Of a stretch of DNA of 64,000 bases, positions 54,078-62,833 are shown piece after piece. Location: NCBI RefSeq assembly GCF_003431825.1, contig NZ_CP020083.1, positions 310,001 to 374,000 on the forward strand, given 5' to 3'. The notes beneath the pieces are model-generated. The model saw only the letters and a list, made by a program, of their open reading frames with translations, was not told the DNA's origin and did not search any database. A program made the translations under genes and the position numbers. Each line of letters starts with the position of its first letter. Positions within the stretch are counted from its first letter, which is position 1. Source of the stretch: Blastomonas fulva (GTDB lineage Bacteria; Pseudomonadota; Alphaproteobacteria; Sphingomonadales; Sphingomonadaceae).

Positions 54078-55697
54078 ATGGCCAGCGCCATTTCCGCCAA
54101 CAAGGCCGAACTTCTCGCCATCGCCAATTCGGTGGCAACCGAAAAGATGATCGACAAATCCATCGTGCTGGAAGCGATGGAAGAGGCGATCCAGCGCGCT
54201 GCCCGGGCCCGTTACGGCGCCGAGAACGATATCCGCGCCAAGCTGGACGGCAACACCGGCGACCTTCGCCTGTGGCGCGTCGTCGAGGTGGTCGAAACCG
54301 TCGAGGATTATTTCAAGCAAGTCGACGTCAAGGCCGCGCAGAAGCTGCAGGCAGGGGCCGTGGTTGGCGATTTCATCGTCGATCCGCTTCCCGCCGTGGA
54401 CCTGGGCCGCATCGATGCGCAGGCCGCCAAGCAGGTGATCTTCCAGAAGGTCCGCGATGCCGAGCGCGAGCGCCAGCATGAAGAGTTCAAGGACCGCGTC
54501 GGCGAGATCATCACCGGCGTCGTCAAGTCGGTCGAGTTCGGCCATGTCATCGTCAACCTCGGCCGCGCCGAAGGCGTGATCCGCCGCGAACAGCAGATCC
54601 CGCGCGAAGTCGCCCGCGTCGGCGACCGCATCCGCGCGATCATCCTCAACGTCCGTCGCGAAAACCGCGGGCCGCAGATCTTCCTCAGCCGTGCGCACCC
54701 CGATTTCATGCGCAAGCTGTTCGAACTTGAAGTGCCCGAAATCTACGACGGCATCATCCAGATCAAGGCCGCTGCGCGCGATCCCGGCAGCCGCGCCAAG
54801 ATCGGCGTGATCAGCTATGACAGCTCGATCGATCCCGTCGGCGCCTGCGTCGGCATGAAGGGCAGCCGCGTTCAGGCGGTCGTGCAGGAAATGCAGGGCG
54901 AGAAGATCGACATCATCCCCTGGTCGGAAGACACCGCGACGTTCGTGGTCAACGCGCTCCAGCCCGCTACCGTCAGCCGCGTGGTGATAGACGAGGAGGA
55001 AAGCCGCATCGAAGTCGTCGTTCCCGACGATCAGCTTTCGCTGGCCATCGGCCGTCGCGGCCAGAACGTGCGTCTGGCCAGCCAGCTCACCGGCTCTGCC
55101 ATCGACATCATGACCGAGGCCGAATCGAGCGAGAAGCGCCAGAAGGAATTCACCGAGCGCTCCGAGCTGTTCCAGAACGAGCTCGACGTCGACGAAACGC
55201 TCTCGCAGCTGCTGGTCGCCGAAGGCTTCAGCGAGCTTGAAGAAGTGGCGTATGTTTCGCCCGACGAGCTTTCGAGCATCGAAGGCTTTGACGACGAGCT
55301 CGCCGCCGAGCTTCAGAACCGTGCGCAGGAAGCGCTCGAGCGTCGCGAGGAAGCTTCGCGCGCCGAACGCCGCGCCCTGGGCGTCGAGGATGCGCTGGCC
55401 GAGCTGCCGCACCTCACCGAAGCAATGCTGGTGACCCTGGGCAAGGCAGGCATCAAGACGCTCGACGACCTGGCGGATCTCGCCACCGACGAGCTGATCG
55501 CCAAGAAGCGCGTCGAGCAGCGTCGCCGTGACAATTCGGCGCCGTCGAACAAGCGCCCCGAAGACAAGGGCGGCGTGCTGGCAACTTATGGCCTGAACGA
55601 AGAGCAGGGCAACGAGATCATCATGGCCGCCCGCGCCCACTGGTTCGAAGACGAAGACACAGTTGGGGAGGACGCGAATGCGGAAACTTCCCAATGA
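54078..55697 (+). CDS. nusA: Transcription termination/antitermination factor NusA
   Basis: 539 residues with the full domain order. The N-terminal RNAP-binding domain comes first (to about 130), then S1 (GVVKSVEFGHVIVNLG) and KH1-KH2 (DPVGACVGMKGSRVQAV, LAIGRRGQNVRLASQL). Two helix-hairpin-helix AR-like repeats lie near the C-terminus. Its end overlaps ylxR by 20 bp. Confidence 0.96.
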   Translation: MASAISANKAELLAIANSVATEKMIDKSIVLEAMEEAIQRAARARYGAENDIRAKLDGNTGDLRLWRVVEVVETVEDYFKQVDVKAAQKLQAGAVVGDFIVDPLPAVDLGRIDAQAAKQVIFQKVRDAERERQHEEFKDRVGEIITGVVKSVEFGHVIVNLGRAEGVIRREQQIPREVARVGDRIRAIILNVRRENRGPQIFLSRAHPDFMRKLFELEVPEIYDGIIQIKAAARDPGSRAKIGVISYDSSIDPVGACVGMKGSRVQAVVQEMQGEKIDIIPWSEDTATFVVNALQPATVSRVVIDEEESRIEVVVPDDQLSLAIGRRGQNVRLASQLTGSAIDIMTEAESSEKRQKEFTERSELFQNELDVDETLSQLLVAEGFSELEEVAYVSPDELSSIEGFDDELAAELQNRAQEALERREEASRAERRALGVEDALAELPHLTEAMLVTLGKAGIKTLDDLADLATDELIAKKRVEQRRRDNSAPSNKRPEDKGGVLATYGLNEEQGNEIIMAARAHWFEDEDTVGEDANAETSQ

Positions 55698-56385
55698 CAC
55701 GGTTGCTGATCTAGCAGCCGACGCGCCTACCCCCTCTGCCGACACCGCAGAAGGTCCCATTCGCCGCTGTATCCTCAGCGGCGAGCGGGACGAGCGCGCG
55801 CATCTGATCCGGCTTGCCATAAGCCCCGACGGCGTCGTGGCACCCGATGTTCGTGCCAAAGCGCCCGGACGCGGCGCGTGGATCGGGGTGGACCGCGCAG
55901 GCCTTGAAGAGGCGATCGCCAAGGGCAAGCTCAAGGGCGCGCTCGCCCGTGCGTTCAAGACCGGCCCGATCACCATTCCGGAAGACTTGCCGCAAGCCAT
56001 CGAGGAAGCGCTGACCCGCGCCCTGCTCGACCGGCTGGGGCTCGAGGCGCGATCGGGCACCCTGCTCACCGGTTCCGACCGGATTGCCGAGACCGCACGG
56101 CGCGGAAAAGTCACCATGTTGCTGCACGCCAGCGATGCCGCCGCCGATGGCAATGGCAAGCTCGACCAGGCCTGGCGCGTGGGCAGCGAGACCGAGGGCA
56201 GCGGCGATCGGGGCATTGTATTGCCTGTAGACCGCACCCGCCTGTCTGTGGCATTGGGGCGCGACAACGCGGTTCATGTTGCGCTGACCGATCATCGCGC
56301 CGCCGCGCGCATTGACCAGTTTCTTGGCCGATTGCTGCATTTCAAAGGGGAGGGGGCTGAACCTGCCCCCGGAATGACGATCTAG
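55678..56385 (+). CDS. YlxR-family RNA-binding protein with L7Ae-like domain
   Basis: 235 residues. The N-terminal YlxR domain is IRRCILSGERDERAHLIRLA to APGRGAWIGVDR. The second half resembles an L7Ae/ribosomal L7Ae-like fold (SGTLLTGSDRIAETARRGKVTMLLHASDAA). It sits between nusA and infB as in most alphaproteobacteria. The role is unclear, probably RNA binding. ATG 55678 lies within the nusA end. Confidence 0.9.
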   Translation: MRKLPNDTVADLAADAPTPSADTAEGPIRRCILSGERDERAHLIRLAISPDGVVAPDVRAKAPGRGAWIGVDRAGLEEAIAKGKLKGALARAFKTGPITIPEDLPQAIEEALTRALLDRLGLEARSGTLLTGSDRIAETARRGKVTMLLHASDAAADGNGKLDQAWRVGSETEGSGDRGIVLPVDRTRLSVALGRDNAVHVALTDHRAAARIDQFLGRLLHFKGEGAEPAPGMTI

Positions 56386-56478
56386 CGCGCATTGGCGTGC
56401 GTGGATCGCCCCACGCGAACCGGCGATGCTGAACCCATCGCCCGACGTGACGTATTTATTGAGGATTGAGTCTGTTCG

Positions 56479-59046
56479 ATGAGTGAAGATACCGAAAACA
56501 AGCCGACACTGGGTCGCAAGCCTCTGGGGCTGAAGCGTTCTGTCGAAGCTGGCGAAGTCAAGCAGACGTTCAGCCATGGCCGCACCAACAAGGTCGTGGT
56601 CGAAGTCAAGCGCCGCAAGCTGGTCGGCAAGCCCGGCGAAGCACCCGTTGCTGCGCCAGTGGCAGCGCCTGCACCCGCCCCTGCGCCCACCCCGGCGCCG
56701 GTGGCAGCCCCGCCCCCGCCGCCGCGCCCGACCCAGTCGTCGATGCTGAGCCGCCGCGAGATCCAGGAAAAGCTGCTGCGCGAAGCAGAAGAAGCACGCC
56801 TGGCCTCGCTGGAAGAAGCACGCCGCCGCGAGACCGAGGAAAAGCAGCGCGCTGCCGAGGAAGCGCGTCGCCGCACCGAGGAAGCCAAGAAGGCCGAAAG
56901 CGAGCCTGCTGCGTCCGCGCCCACGCTCGCAGAGGCCGCCCCTGCCCCCGCCCCGACCAGCGAAGCACCGCAGGCCGCGCCGGTCGAAGCCAAGACAGAA
57001 CCCGCTGCTGCCGCAGCCCCCGCGACCGAAGACGCCAAGCCCGCAGCGGCCCCGCCGCCGCGTCGCTTTACCCCGGTGGCATCGCCGCCGCGGCCCGAGA
57101 TCAAGCCCAAAAAGGCTACCGGCGCCAAGGTTGTCGACAACCGCCGCCAGTCGGGCAAGCTGACCGTCAGCAAGGCGCTGAACGAAGGTGACGGCGGTGC
57201 GCGTGCGCGCAGCCTCGCCGCACTCAAGCGCGCCCGCGACAAGGAACGCCGCCTGCACATGTCGGGTCAGAGCCGCGATGCTCAGCCCAAGCAGGTCCGC
57301 GACGTCGTCGTGCCCGAAGTGATCACCATCCAGGAACTGGCCAACCGCATGGCCGAAAAGGGTTCCGATCTGGTCAAGTCGCTGTTCAAGCTCGGCATGA
57401 TGGTCACCATCAACGAGGCGATCGATCAGGATACCGCCGAACTTCTGGTCGAGGAATTCGGCCACAAGATCACCCGCGTGTCCGATTCCGATGTCGAAAT
57501 CGACCACGACGCCGATGTCGATGCCGATGAAACCATGTCGCCGCGTGCGCCTGTGGTCACCATCATGGGCCATGTCGACCACGGCAAGACCAGCCTGCTC
57601 GATGCCCTGCGCGGCACCGATGTGGTCGCTGGCGAAGCGGGCGGCATCACCCAGCACATCGGCGCCTATCAGGTGCAGGTGCCCTCGGGCGACAAGATCA
57701 CCTTCCTCGACACCCCGGGCCACTCGGCCTTTACCGAGATGCGTGCGCGCGGTGCCAACGTCACCGACATCGTCATCCTGGTGGTGGCGGCCGACGATGG
57801 CCTGATGCCGCAGACGATCGAGGCCATCAACCACACCAAGGCCGCCGGCGTGCCGATGATCGTGGCGATCAACAAGGTCGACAAGGAAGGCGCCAATCCG
57901 CAGAAGATCCGCGAGCGCCTGCTCGAGCACGAGGTCATCGTGGAAGCGATGTCGGGTGAAGTGCAGGACGTGGAAGTCTCCGCGCTCAAGAAGATCAACC
58001 TTGAAGGCCTGGTCGACAAGATCCTGCTGCAGGCCGAATTGCTCGAGCTCAAGGCCAACCCCGATCGCGCCGCCGAGGCTGTCGTGATCGAGGCCAAGCT
58101 GGACAAGGGCCGCGGCCCCGTTGCCACCGTTCTGGTGCAGCGCGGCACGCTCAAGCGCGGCGATATCTTCGTCGTGGGCGAGCAGTCGGGCAAGGTCCGT
58201 GCGCTGATCAACGACAAGGGCAAGCAGGTTCCTTCTGCAGGGCCTTCCGAGCCTGTCGAGGTTCTGGGCCTCACCGGCGTGCCGTCTGCGGGCGACAAGC
58301 TGACCGTGGTCGAGAACGAACAGCGGGCGCGTGAAGTCGCCGATTATCGCCGCCAGAAGGCGCTCGAAAAGCGCACGACGATGGCACCGACCAACATCGA
58401 CACGATGTTCTCGTCGCTCGCCGCCAACCGCGCCAAGGAATATCCGGTGCTGGTCAAGGGCGATGTGCAGGGTTCGGTCGAAGCGATCGTTACCGCGCTC
58501 AACAAGATCTCGACCGATGACATCAAGGCCCGCGTGCTGCACGCTGGCGTGGGTGCCATCACCGAGTCCGACGTGACCCTGGCCAAGGCCTCGAACGCGC
58601 CGATCATCGGCTTCAATGTCCGCGCCAATGCCCAGGCACGGGCGCTGGCGACGCGTGATGGCGTGCGGTTCAAGTATTTCGACATCATCTACGACCTGCT
58701 CGACGATATCCGCGGCGAGATGGCAGGGGTTCTTGGCCCCGAGCGCATCGAAACCGTGGTCGGCCGCGCAGAGATCAAGGAGATCTTCCCGGCAGGCAAG
58801 AAGGACAAGGCGGCGGGTCTGCTCGTCACCGACGGCTTCATCCGCAAGGGCCTGCACGCGCGCATCACCCGCGACGATGTCATCGTCTCCAAGACGGTCA
58901 TCTCCTCGCTGCGCCGTTTCAAGGACGATGTCGCCGAGGTCCGCACGGGCCTGGAATGCGGCGTCGTGCTGCAGGATACGAACGACATCAAGCCGGGCGA
59001 TATCCTTGAAACGTTCGACGTCGAAATGCGCGACCGGACCTTGTAA
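56479..59046 (+). CDS. infB: Translation initiation factor IF-2
   Basis: 855 residues. A short conserved N-terminus ([22 protein letters not shown]) and a long Pro/Ala/Glu-rich linker precede the G domain, whose P-loop is GHVDHGKTS near residue 364, with DTPGH and NKVDK. The C-terminal IF-2 domains are complete. It brings initiator tRNA to the ribosome. Confidence 0.97.
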   Translation: MSEDTENKPTLGRKPLGLKRSVEAGEVKQTFSHGRTNKVVVEVKRRKLVGKPGEAPVAAPVAAPAPAPAPTPAPVAAPPPPPRPTQSSMLSRREIQEKLLREAEEARLASLEEARRRETEEKQRAAEEARRRTEEAKKAESEPAASAPTLAEAAPAPAPTSEAPQAAPVEAKTEPAAAAAPATEDAKPAAAPPPRRFTPVASPPRPEIKPKKATGAKVVDNRRQSGKLTVSKALNEGDGGARARSLAALKRARDKERRLHMSGQSRDAQPKQVRDVVVPEVITIQELANRMAEKGSDLVKSLFKLGMMVTINEAIDQDTAELLVEEFGHKITRVSDSDVEIDHDADVDADETMSPRAPVVTIMGHVDHGKTSLLDALRGTDVVAGEAGGITQHIGAYQVQVPSGDKITFLDTPGHSAFTEMRARGANVTDIVILVVAADDGLMPQTIEAINHTKAAGVPMIVAINKVDKEGANPQKIRERLLEHEVIVEAMSGEVQDVEVSALKKINLEGLVDKILLQAELLELKANPDRAAEAVVIEAKLDKGRGPVATVLVQRGTLKRGDIFVVGEQSGKVRALINDKGKQVPSAGPSEPVEVLGLTGVPSAGDKLTVVENEQRAREVADYRRQKALEKRTTMAPTNIDTMFSSLAANRAKEYPVLVKGDVQGSVEAIVTALNKISTDDIKARVLHAGVGAITESDVTLAKASNAPIIGFNVRANAQARALATRDGVRFKYFDIIYDLLDDIRGEMAGVLGPERIETVVGRAEIKEIFPAGKKDKAAGLLVTDGFIRKGLHARITRDDVIVSKTVISSLRRFKDDVAEVRTGLECGVVLQDTNDIKPGDILETFDVEMRDRTL

Positions 59047-59054
59047 TTCGTGAC

Positions 59055-59083
59055 CCCCGCCGCCTTTTCGAGAGGCGGCGGGG
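59055..59083 (+). other. Stem-loop between infB and rbfA
   Basis: CCCCGCCGCC and GGCGGCGGGG pair perfectly over 10 bp. No U-tract follows, so the transcript probably continues into rbfA with partial attenuation or an RNA-processing signal. Confidence 0.5.
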
Positions 59084-59100
59084 CGTCGTGAGAGGACATT

Positions 59101-59511
59101 ATGGCCAAGCATAACGATACCGGCCCCGAAGGGCGCTCCGTCCGCGTGCTGCGGGTGGGCGAACAGGTGCGGCACGTTCTGTCGGAGCTGCTCGCGCGCG
59201 GCGAGGTGCACGACAAGGTGCTGACCGCGACCACCATCTCGATCACCGAAGTCCGCATGTCTCCTGACCTGCGGCACGCCACAGTGTTCGTGAAGCCGTT
59301 GCTGGGCAAGGACGAAGAGGTGGTGCTCAAGGCACTTCGCACCAACACTGCCTTCTTTCAGAAGGAAGTCGCCTCGCGCATCCGCACCAAATATGCGGCG
59401 AAACTCAAGTTCCTCGCCGATGACAGCTTCGACACCGGCAGCCATATCGACAAGCTGCTCAGCGCGCCCAAGGTGGCGCAGGATCTGGGCAAGGACGATG
59501 CCCAAGATTGA
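59101..59511 (+). CDS. rbfA: Ribosome-binding factor A
   Basis: 136 residues with the RbfA fold: [41 protein letters not shown] and a C-terminal helix rich in Lys. It matures the 16S 5' end. A good Shine-Dalgarno (GAGAGGA) precedes the start. Its stop is the first base of the toxin-antitoxin operator. Confidence 0.95.
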   Translation: MAKHNDTGPEGRSVRVLRVGEQVRHVLSELLARGEVHDKVLTATTISITEVRMSPDLRHATVFVKPLLGKDEEVVLKALRTNTAFFQKEVASRIRTKYAAKLKFLADDSFDTGSHIDKLLSAPKVAQDLGKDDAQD

Positions 59512-59531
59512 CGTCTTACCGGGTAAGACGT
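59511..59531. promoter_or_regulatory. Toxin-antitoxin operator (inverted repeat)
   Basis: ACGTCTTAC and GTAAGACGT face each other around CGG, a perfect 9-bp inverted repeat. It ends 11 bp before the antitoxin start and overlaps the rbfA stop codon. Such repeats are the usual autoregulatory sites of antitoxins. Confidence 0.75.
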
Positions 59532-59542
59532 ATGTTGACGCG

Positions 59543-59824
59543 ATGAATGCGAACGTCAAATTTTCGGCTAAAGGTCAGGTCGTCATCCCCAAGGATGTTC
59601 GCGACCGATATCTCTTTGTGAACGGCGCAGTGGTGGAAATGGTCGAGATGCCCGAAGGCGTGTTGTTGAAGCGGCCGAAATCTCAGAAGGCTGCAACCGC
59701 TGAGGAGGCTTGGGAAAGGCTCCGAGCTGTTGTGAAATATGACGGTCCGGTTTTTTCCGACGACGAGGTCAGAGACAGCATCGACCAGATGTTTCGGGAA
59801 AAATATGGCACGCCGATGCCATGA
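59543..59824 (+). CDS. AbrB/MazE-type antitoxin (VapB-like)
   Basis: 93 residues. A swapped-hairpin AbrB domain starts at once (VKFSAKGQVVIPKDVRDRYLF), and the C-terminal half (AWERLRAVVKYDGPVFSDDEVRD) is the toxin-neutralising tail. ATG 59543 is chosen because the domain follows directly and the operator ends just upstream. It overlaps the toxin start by ATGA. Confidence 0.9.
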   Translation: MNANVKFSAKGQVVIPKDVRDRYLFVNGAVVEMVEMPEGVLLKRPKSQKAATAEEAWERLRAVVKYDGPVFSDDEVRDSIDQMFREKYGTPMP

Positions 59825-60216
59825 TCTCACTCGACACCAATGTTCTGCTCAGACTGGTTCTTAACGACGATCCTGACCAAGTTTACGTGGCGAAGCAACT
59901 TATCGCACAACCCTGCTTCATTGCACCAACCGTGTTGGTCGAGGTTGGTTGGGCGCTGCGTTCCGTTTACCGACTAGATCGCAAGATGGTAGCTGCTGCA
60001 CTTCTTGTCATTCTGGAGTATCCAGCGGTGGAAATCGACAATGTTGAAGCCGTCCGCTGGGCATTGACCCGCCACGCTGCAGCTGTTTCCGATTTGGCCG
60101 ATTTGCTTCATCTGGCATGCTCCCCGCGCGCGGCGGCATTTGGCACATTTGATCGCAAACTGGCGCAGCAAGCTGGTCAGGATATGCCACTCCCAGTGCA
60201 AACGCTGCTGCCCTGA
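59821..60216 (+). CDS. PIN-domain toxin (VapC-like RNase)
   Basis: 131 residues. The PIN acidic residues are D5 (MISLDTNVLL), E41 (LVEVGWAL), D94 (LADLLHLA) and D111 (FGTFDRKL), so the metal site is complete. It cleaves RNA, typically tRNA, when freed from the antitoxin. It overlaps the antitoxin by ATGA and its stop overlaps the tdk start. It is an insertion into an otherwise conserved translation operon. Confidence 0.92.
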   Translation: MISLDTNVLLRLVLNDDPDQVYVAKQLIAQPCFIAPTVLVEVGWALRSVYRLDRKMVAAALLVILEYPAVEIDNVEAVRWALTRHAAAVSDLADLLHLACSPRAAAFGTFDRKLAQQAGQDMPLPVQTLLP

Positions 60217-60791
60217 TGGCCAAGCTCTATTTCTACTACGCCTCAATGAACGCTGGCAAATCGTCCACGCTGTTGCAGGCGGCGTTCAATTATGCCGAGC
60301 GGGGGATGCGGGCGATGCTGTGGACCGCGGCGCATGACGATCGCTTCGGCACCGGGCAGATCACCTCGCGCATCGGACTCCACGCGCCTGCGCATCTGTT
60401 CGAAGCCGACACCGACATCTTCGCTGCGGTCGCGCTCGACCTCGCCTCTGCGCCGCTGGATTGCGTGCTGGTCGACGAGGCGCAGTTCCTCACCAAGGCG
60501 CAGGTGTTCCAGTGTGCGCGGATCTGCGACGAGCTCAAGATTCCCGTGCTGTGCTACGGCCTGCGCACCGATTTCCAGGCCGAACTTTTTCCCGGCAGCG
60601 CGCAGCTGCTCGCCATCGCCGATCATCTGGTCGAGCTCAAGGCCGTGTGCGAATGCGGGGCGAAGGCAACGATGAACCTGCGGGTCGATGAGACCGGCCA
60701 GGCGGTGAAGACCGGCGCGCAGACCGAGATCGGTGGTAACGACCGCTATATCGCGCTGTGCCGCAAGCACTTCATGGCGAAAATGGCATGA
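60216..60791 (+). CDS. tdk: Thymidine kinase
   Basis: 191 residues, type II thymidine kinase. The P-loop is YYASMNAGKSSTLLQ, the DEAQ motif is CVLVDEAQFLTKAQ, and zinc ligands lie in VCECGAKATMNLR and ALCRKHF. It phosphorylates thymidine for salvage. It overlaps vapC by one base (TGATGG) and the next gene by ATGA. Confidence 0.94.
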   Translation: MAKLYFYYASMNAGKSSTLLQAAFNYAERGMRAMLWTAAHDDRFGTGQITSRIGLHAPAHLFEADTDIFAAVALDLASAPLDCVLVDEAQFLTKAQVFQCARICDELKIPVLCYGLRTDFQAELFPGSAQLLAIADHLVELKAVCECGAKATMNLRVDETGQAVKTGAQTEIGGNDRYIALCRKHFMAKMA

Positions 60792-61333
60792 GCGCGCTGG
60801 AGACTGTTCTGGTCGATGGTGATGTCCACCTGGAGCCGCTGGCCGCACACCACATCGAATTGCTGCGCGCGGCGTGTGCGCGCGATCCGGATATCTGGGA
60901 GATTTATCCGGTCTCGATGCTGGGCGAGCATTTTGACCGCGCGATGGAAGACTTCCACGCCACCACCAACTGGGTTCGTTTTGCGGTGCTGCATCGCGGC
61001 GTTCTGGTCGGCATGTCCTGCTATATCGCGCCCGACGAAAGCAACCATGTCGTGGAGATCGGCGGCACCTATATCGAGCCCGCAGCACGGGGCAGCGCCG
61101 GGGTCAATTCTGCGATCAAACGGCTGATGATCGACCACGCCTTTGCCTGCGGCTTCACCCGGATCGAATTTCGAGTCGATAGCCGTAACCTGCGCAGCCA
61201 GGCGGCGGTGCGCAAGCTGGGCGCGATGCACGAGGGTACGCTGCGCCGAAACCGCATCACCTGGACCGGCTATGTGCGCGACACCTGCATGTTCGGCCTG
61301 TTGAAGACGGAATGGTCCGGCGGCCGCGGCTGA
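60788..61333 (+). CDS. GNAT family N-acetyltransferase
   Basis: 181 residues, a RimJ/RimL-like acetyltransferase: EIGGTYIEPAARGSAGVNSA (acetyl-CoA loop without the full QxxGxG) and FRVDSRNLRSQAAVRKLGAM. The substrate is unknown. It is coupled to tdk by ATGA. Its stop codon is the start of a 12-nt tandem repeat. Confidence 0.88.
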   Translation: MSALETVLVDGDVHLEPLAAHHIELLRAACARDPDIWEIYPVSMLGEHFDRAMEDFHATTNWVRFAVLHRGVLVGMSCYIAPDESNHVVEIGGTYIEPAARGSAGVNSAIKRLMIDHAFACGFTRIEFRVDSRNLRSQAAVRKLGAMHEGTLRRNRITWTGYVRDTCMFGLLKTEWSGGRG

Positions 61334-61377
61334 GAGTTTGCCTGAGGATTTGCCTGAGAGTTTGCCGGAGTGTTTGG
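61330..61377 (+). repeat. Four tandem 12-nt repeats
   Basis: CTGAGAGTTTGC, CTGAGGATTTGC, CTGAGAGTTTGC and CGGAGTGTTTGG follow each other without gaps, beginning at the stop codon of the acetyltransferase gene and ending 33 bp before truB. Copies one and three are identical. This suggests slippage rather than function. Confidence 0.7.
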
Positions 61378-61410
61378 TAGCGCCGGATAACGGTGCTAAC
61401 GGCGCTGGCG

Positions 61411-62331
61411 ATGCACGGATGGATCATTCTCGACAAACCTTATGGCATGGGCTCGACCGACGCGGTGACCGCGGTCAAGCGCGCGTTCCGCGCCGGGGGG
61501 CATGGCAAGGTCAAGGTCGGCCATGGCGGCACGCTCGACCCGCTGGCGACCGGCGTGCTGCCGATCGCGCTGGGCGAGGCGACCAAGCTCACCGGCCAGA
61601 TGCTCAACGGCGACAAGACCTATGATTTCACGATAGCCTTCGGCGTGCAGACCGATACGCTCGATGTCGAGGGTGTTGCCGTGGCGGACAGCGATGTGCG
61701 GCCGACGCTAAAAGAAATCGAAGCGGTGCTGCCGTGCTTTACCGGGCCGATCGAGCAGGTGCCGCCGGCGTATTCGGCGCTCAAGGTCGACGGCAAGCGC
61801 GCGTACGATCTGGCCCGGGCCGGCGAAGAGGTGGAACTGGCGAGCCGGGCGGTAACGGTGCATGCGCTTACCATCCACGCACCTTCGTTGTTCCTCAGGA
61901 GGGGACCAGATGAAGAGCGGATTGACGAGATCACCCTCACCGCCCATGTCTCCAAAGGCACCTATATCCGCAGTCTCGCGCGCGACATCGCGCAGGCGCT
62001 GGGAACGGTCGGACACGTCACGATGCTGCGCCGCACGCAGGCGGGGCCGTTCACCCTGGCGGGGGCGATTTCACTGGACATTCTCGACCAAATCCGCCAT
62101 GGCGCGGCCGCAGAAGACATAATCTTGCCATTCGAGGCAGGGCTGGACGACATCCCGGCTCTAGACCTCACACCCGATCAGGCAAGGCGGCTCCATATGG
62201 GGCAGGTCGTGACCGGGATAGCCGCACACGATGGGCGATATTGGGCGCGGGGGAGTGATGGCACTCCACTCGCTCTGGTATCGCTTTCGGACCATGAGGT
62301 TCGGGTGGTGCGCGGCTTCAACCTTGGATAG
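61411..62331 (+). CDS. truB: tRNA pseudouridine(55) synthase
   Basis: 306 residues. It starts MHGWIILDKPYGMGST; the catalytic Asp is D43 in GHGGTLDPLATGVLPIALG. Later motifs are PPAYSALKVDGKRAYDLAR and KGTYIRSLARDIA. An in-frame GTG at 61393 is a possible earlier start. It places pseudouridine 55 in tRNA. Confidence 0.94.
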   Translation: MHGWIILDKPYGMGSTDAVTAVKRAFRAGGHGKVKVGHGGTLDPLATGVLPIALGEATKLTGQMLNGDKTYDFTIAFGVQTDTLDVEGVAVADSDVRPTLKEIEAVLPCFTGPIEQVPPAYSALKVDGKRAYDLARAGEEVELASRAVTVHALTIHAPSLFLRRGPDEERIDEITLTAHVSKGTYIRSLARDIAQALGTVGHVTMLRRTQAGPFTLAGAISLDILDQIRHGAAAEDIILPFEAGLDDIPALDLTPDQARRLHMGQVVTGIAAHDGRYWARGSDGTPLALVSLSDHEVRVVRGFNLG

Positions 62332-62352
62332 ATGTTCGAAGGACGAAGAAAC

Positions 62353-62622
62353 ATGACGATCAGTGCAGAACGCAAAGAAGAAGTTATCAAGGAACATGCC
62401 CGCGAAGCCGGTGATACCGGTTCGCCCGAGGTCCAGGTCGCGATCCTGACCGAGCGCATCAACAACCTGACCGACCACTTCAAGGCGCACCACAAGGACA
62501 ACCACTCGCGTCGCGGCCTGCTGATGATGGTGAACAAGCGGCGCTCGCTGCTCGACTATCTGAAGAAGAAGGACGCCACCCGCTACAGCGACCTGATCGC
62601 CAAGCTGGGTCTTCGCAAGTAA
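62353..62622 (+). CDS. rpsO: 30S ribosomal protein S15
   Basis: 89 residues with the whole S15 sequence: [43 protein letters not shown] and [16 protein letters not shown] 62353 follows GAAGGACGAAGAA. It is followed by a terminator and then pnp, the usual arrangement. Confidence 0.97.
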   Translation: MTISAERKEEVIKEHAREAGDTGSPEVQVAILTERINNLTDHFKAHHKDNHSRRGLLMMVNKRRSLLDYLKKKDATRYSDLIAKLGLRK

Positions 62623-62632
62623 GAATTCTCGG

Positions 62633-62660
62633 ACGGCCCCCAAGCGGGGCCGTTCGTTTA
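62633..62660 (+). terminator. Intrinsic terminator between rpsO and pnp
   Basis: ACGGCCCC and GGGGCCGT form a perfect 8-bp stem with a five-base loop, followed by TCGTTTAT. It ends 173 bp before pnp; the gap presumably has pnp's own promoter. Confidence 0.75.
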
Positions 62661-62833
62661 TCCGCGCCCCTGAACATACCGGGCGCGGGACTCAACGGAC
62701 CTTTTCCGCAATGAGGCGGACAAAGGCCAGCCGGGGCAGCAGAACAGCCCCGAACCGCGCCAGGCCGGTCAGCCTGGCACCAGAAGAGGCCCCGGTCCGC
62801 AATAGGGCGCATCGGGTTCGATAAGGAAAATCC

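Noticed and set aside
55711..59559. Minus-strand open frame of 1282 codons opposite infB
   Set aside because: It is antisense to nusA/ylxR/infB/rbfA, has low-complexity composition from GC-rich codon shadows, and matches no family.
61330..61377. CRISPR array
   Set aside because: The 12-nt units are directly adjacent with no spacers and no cas genes are present in the window.
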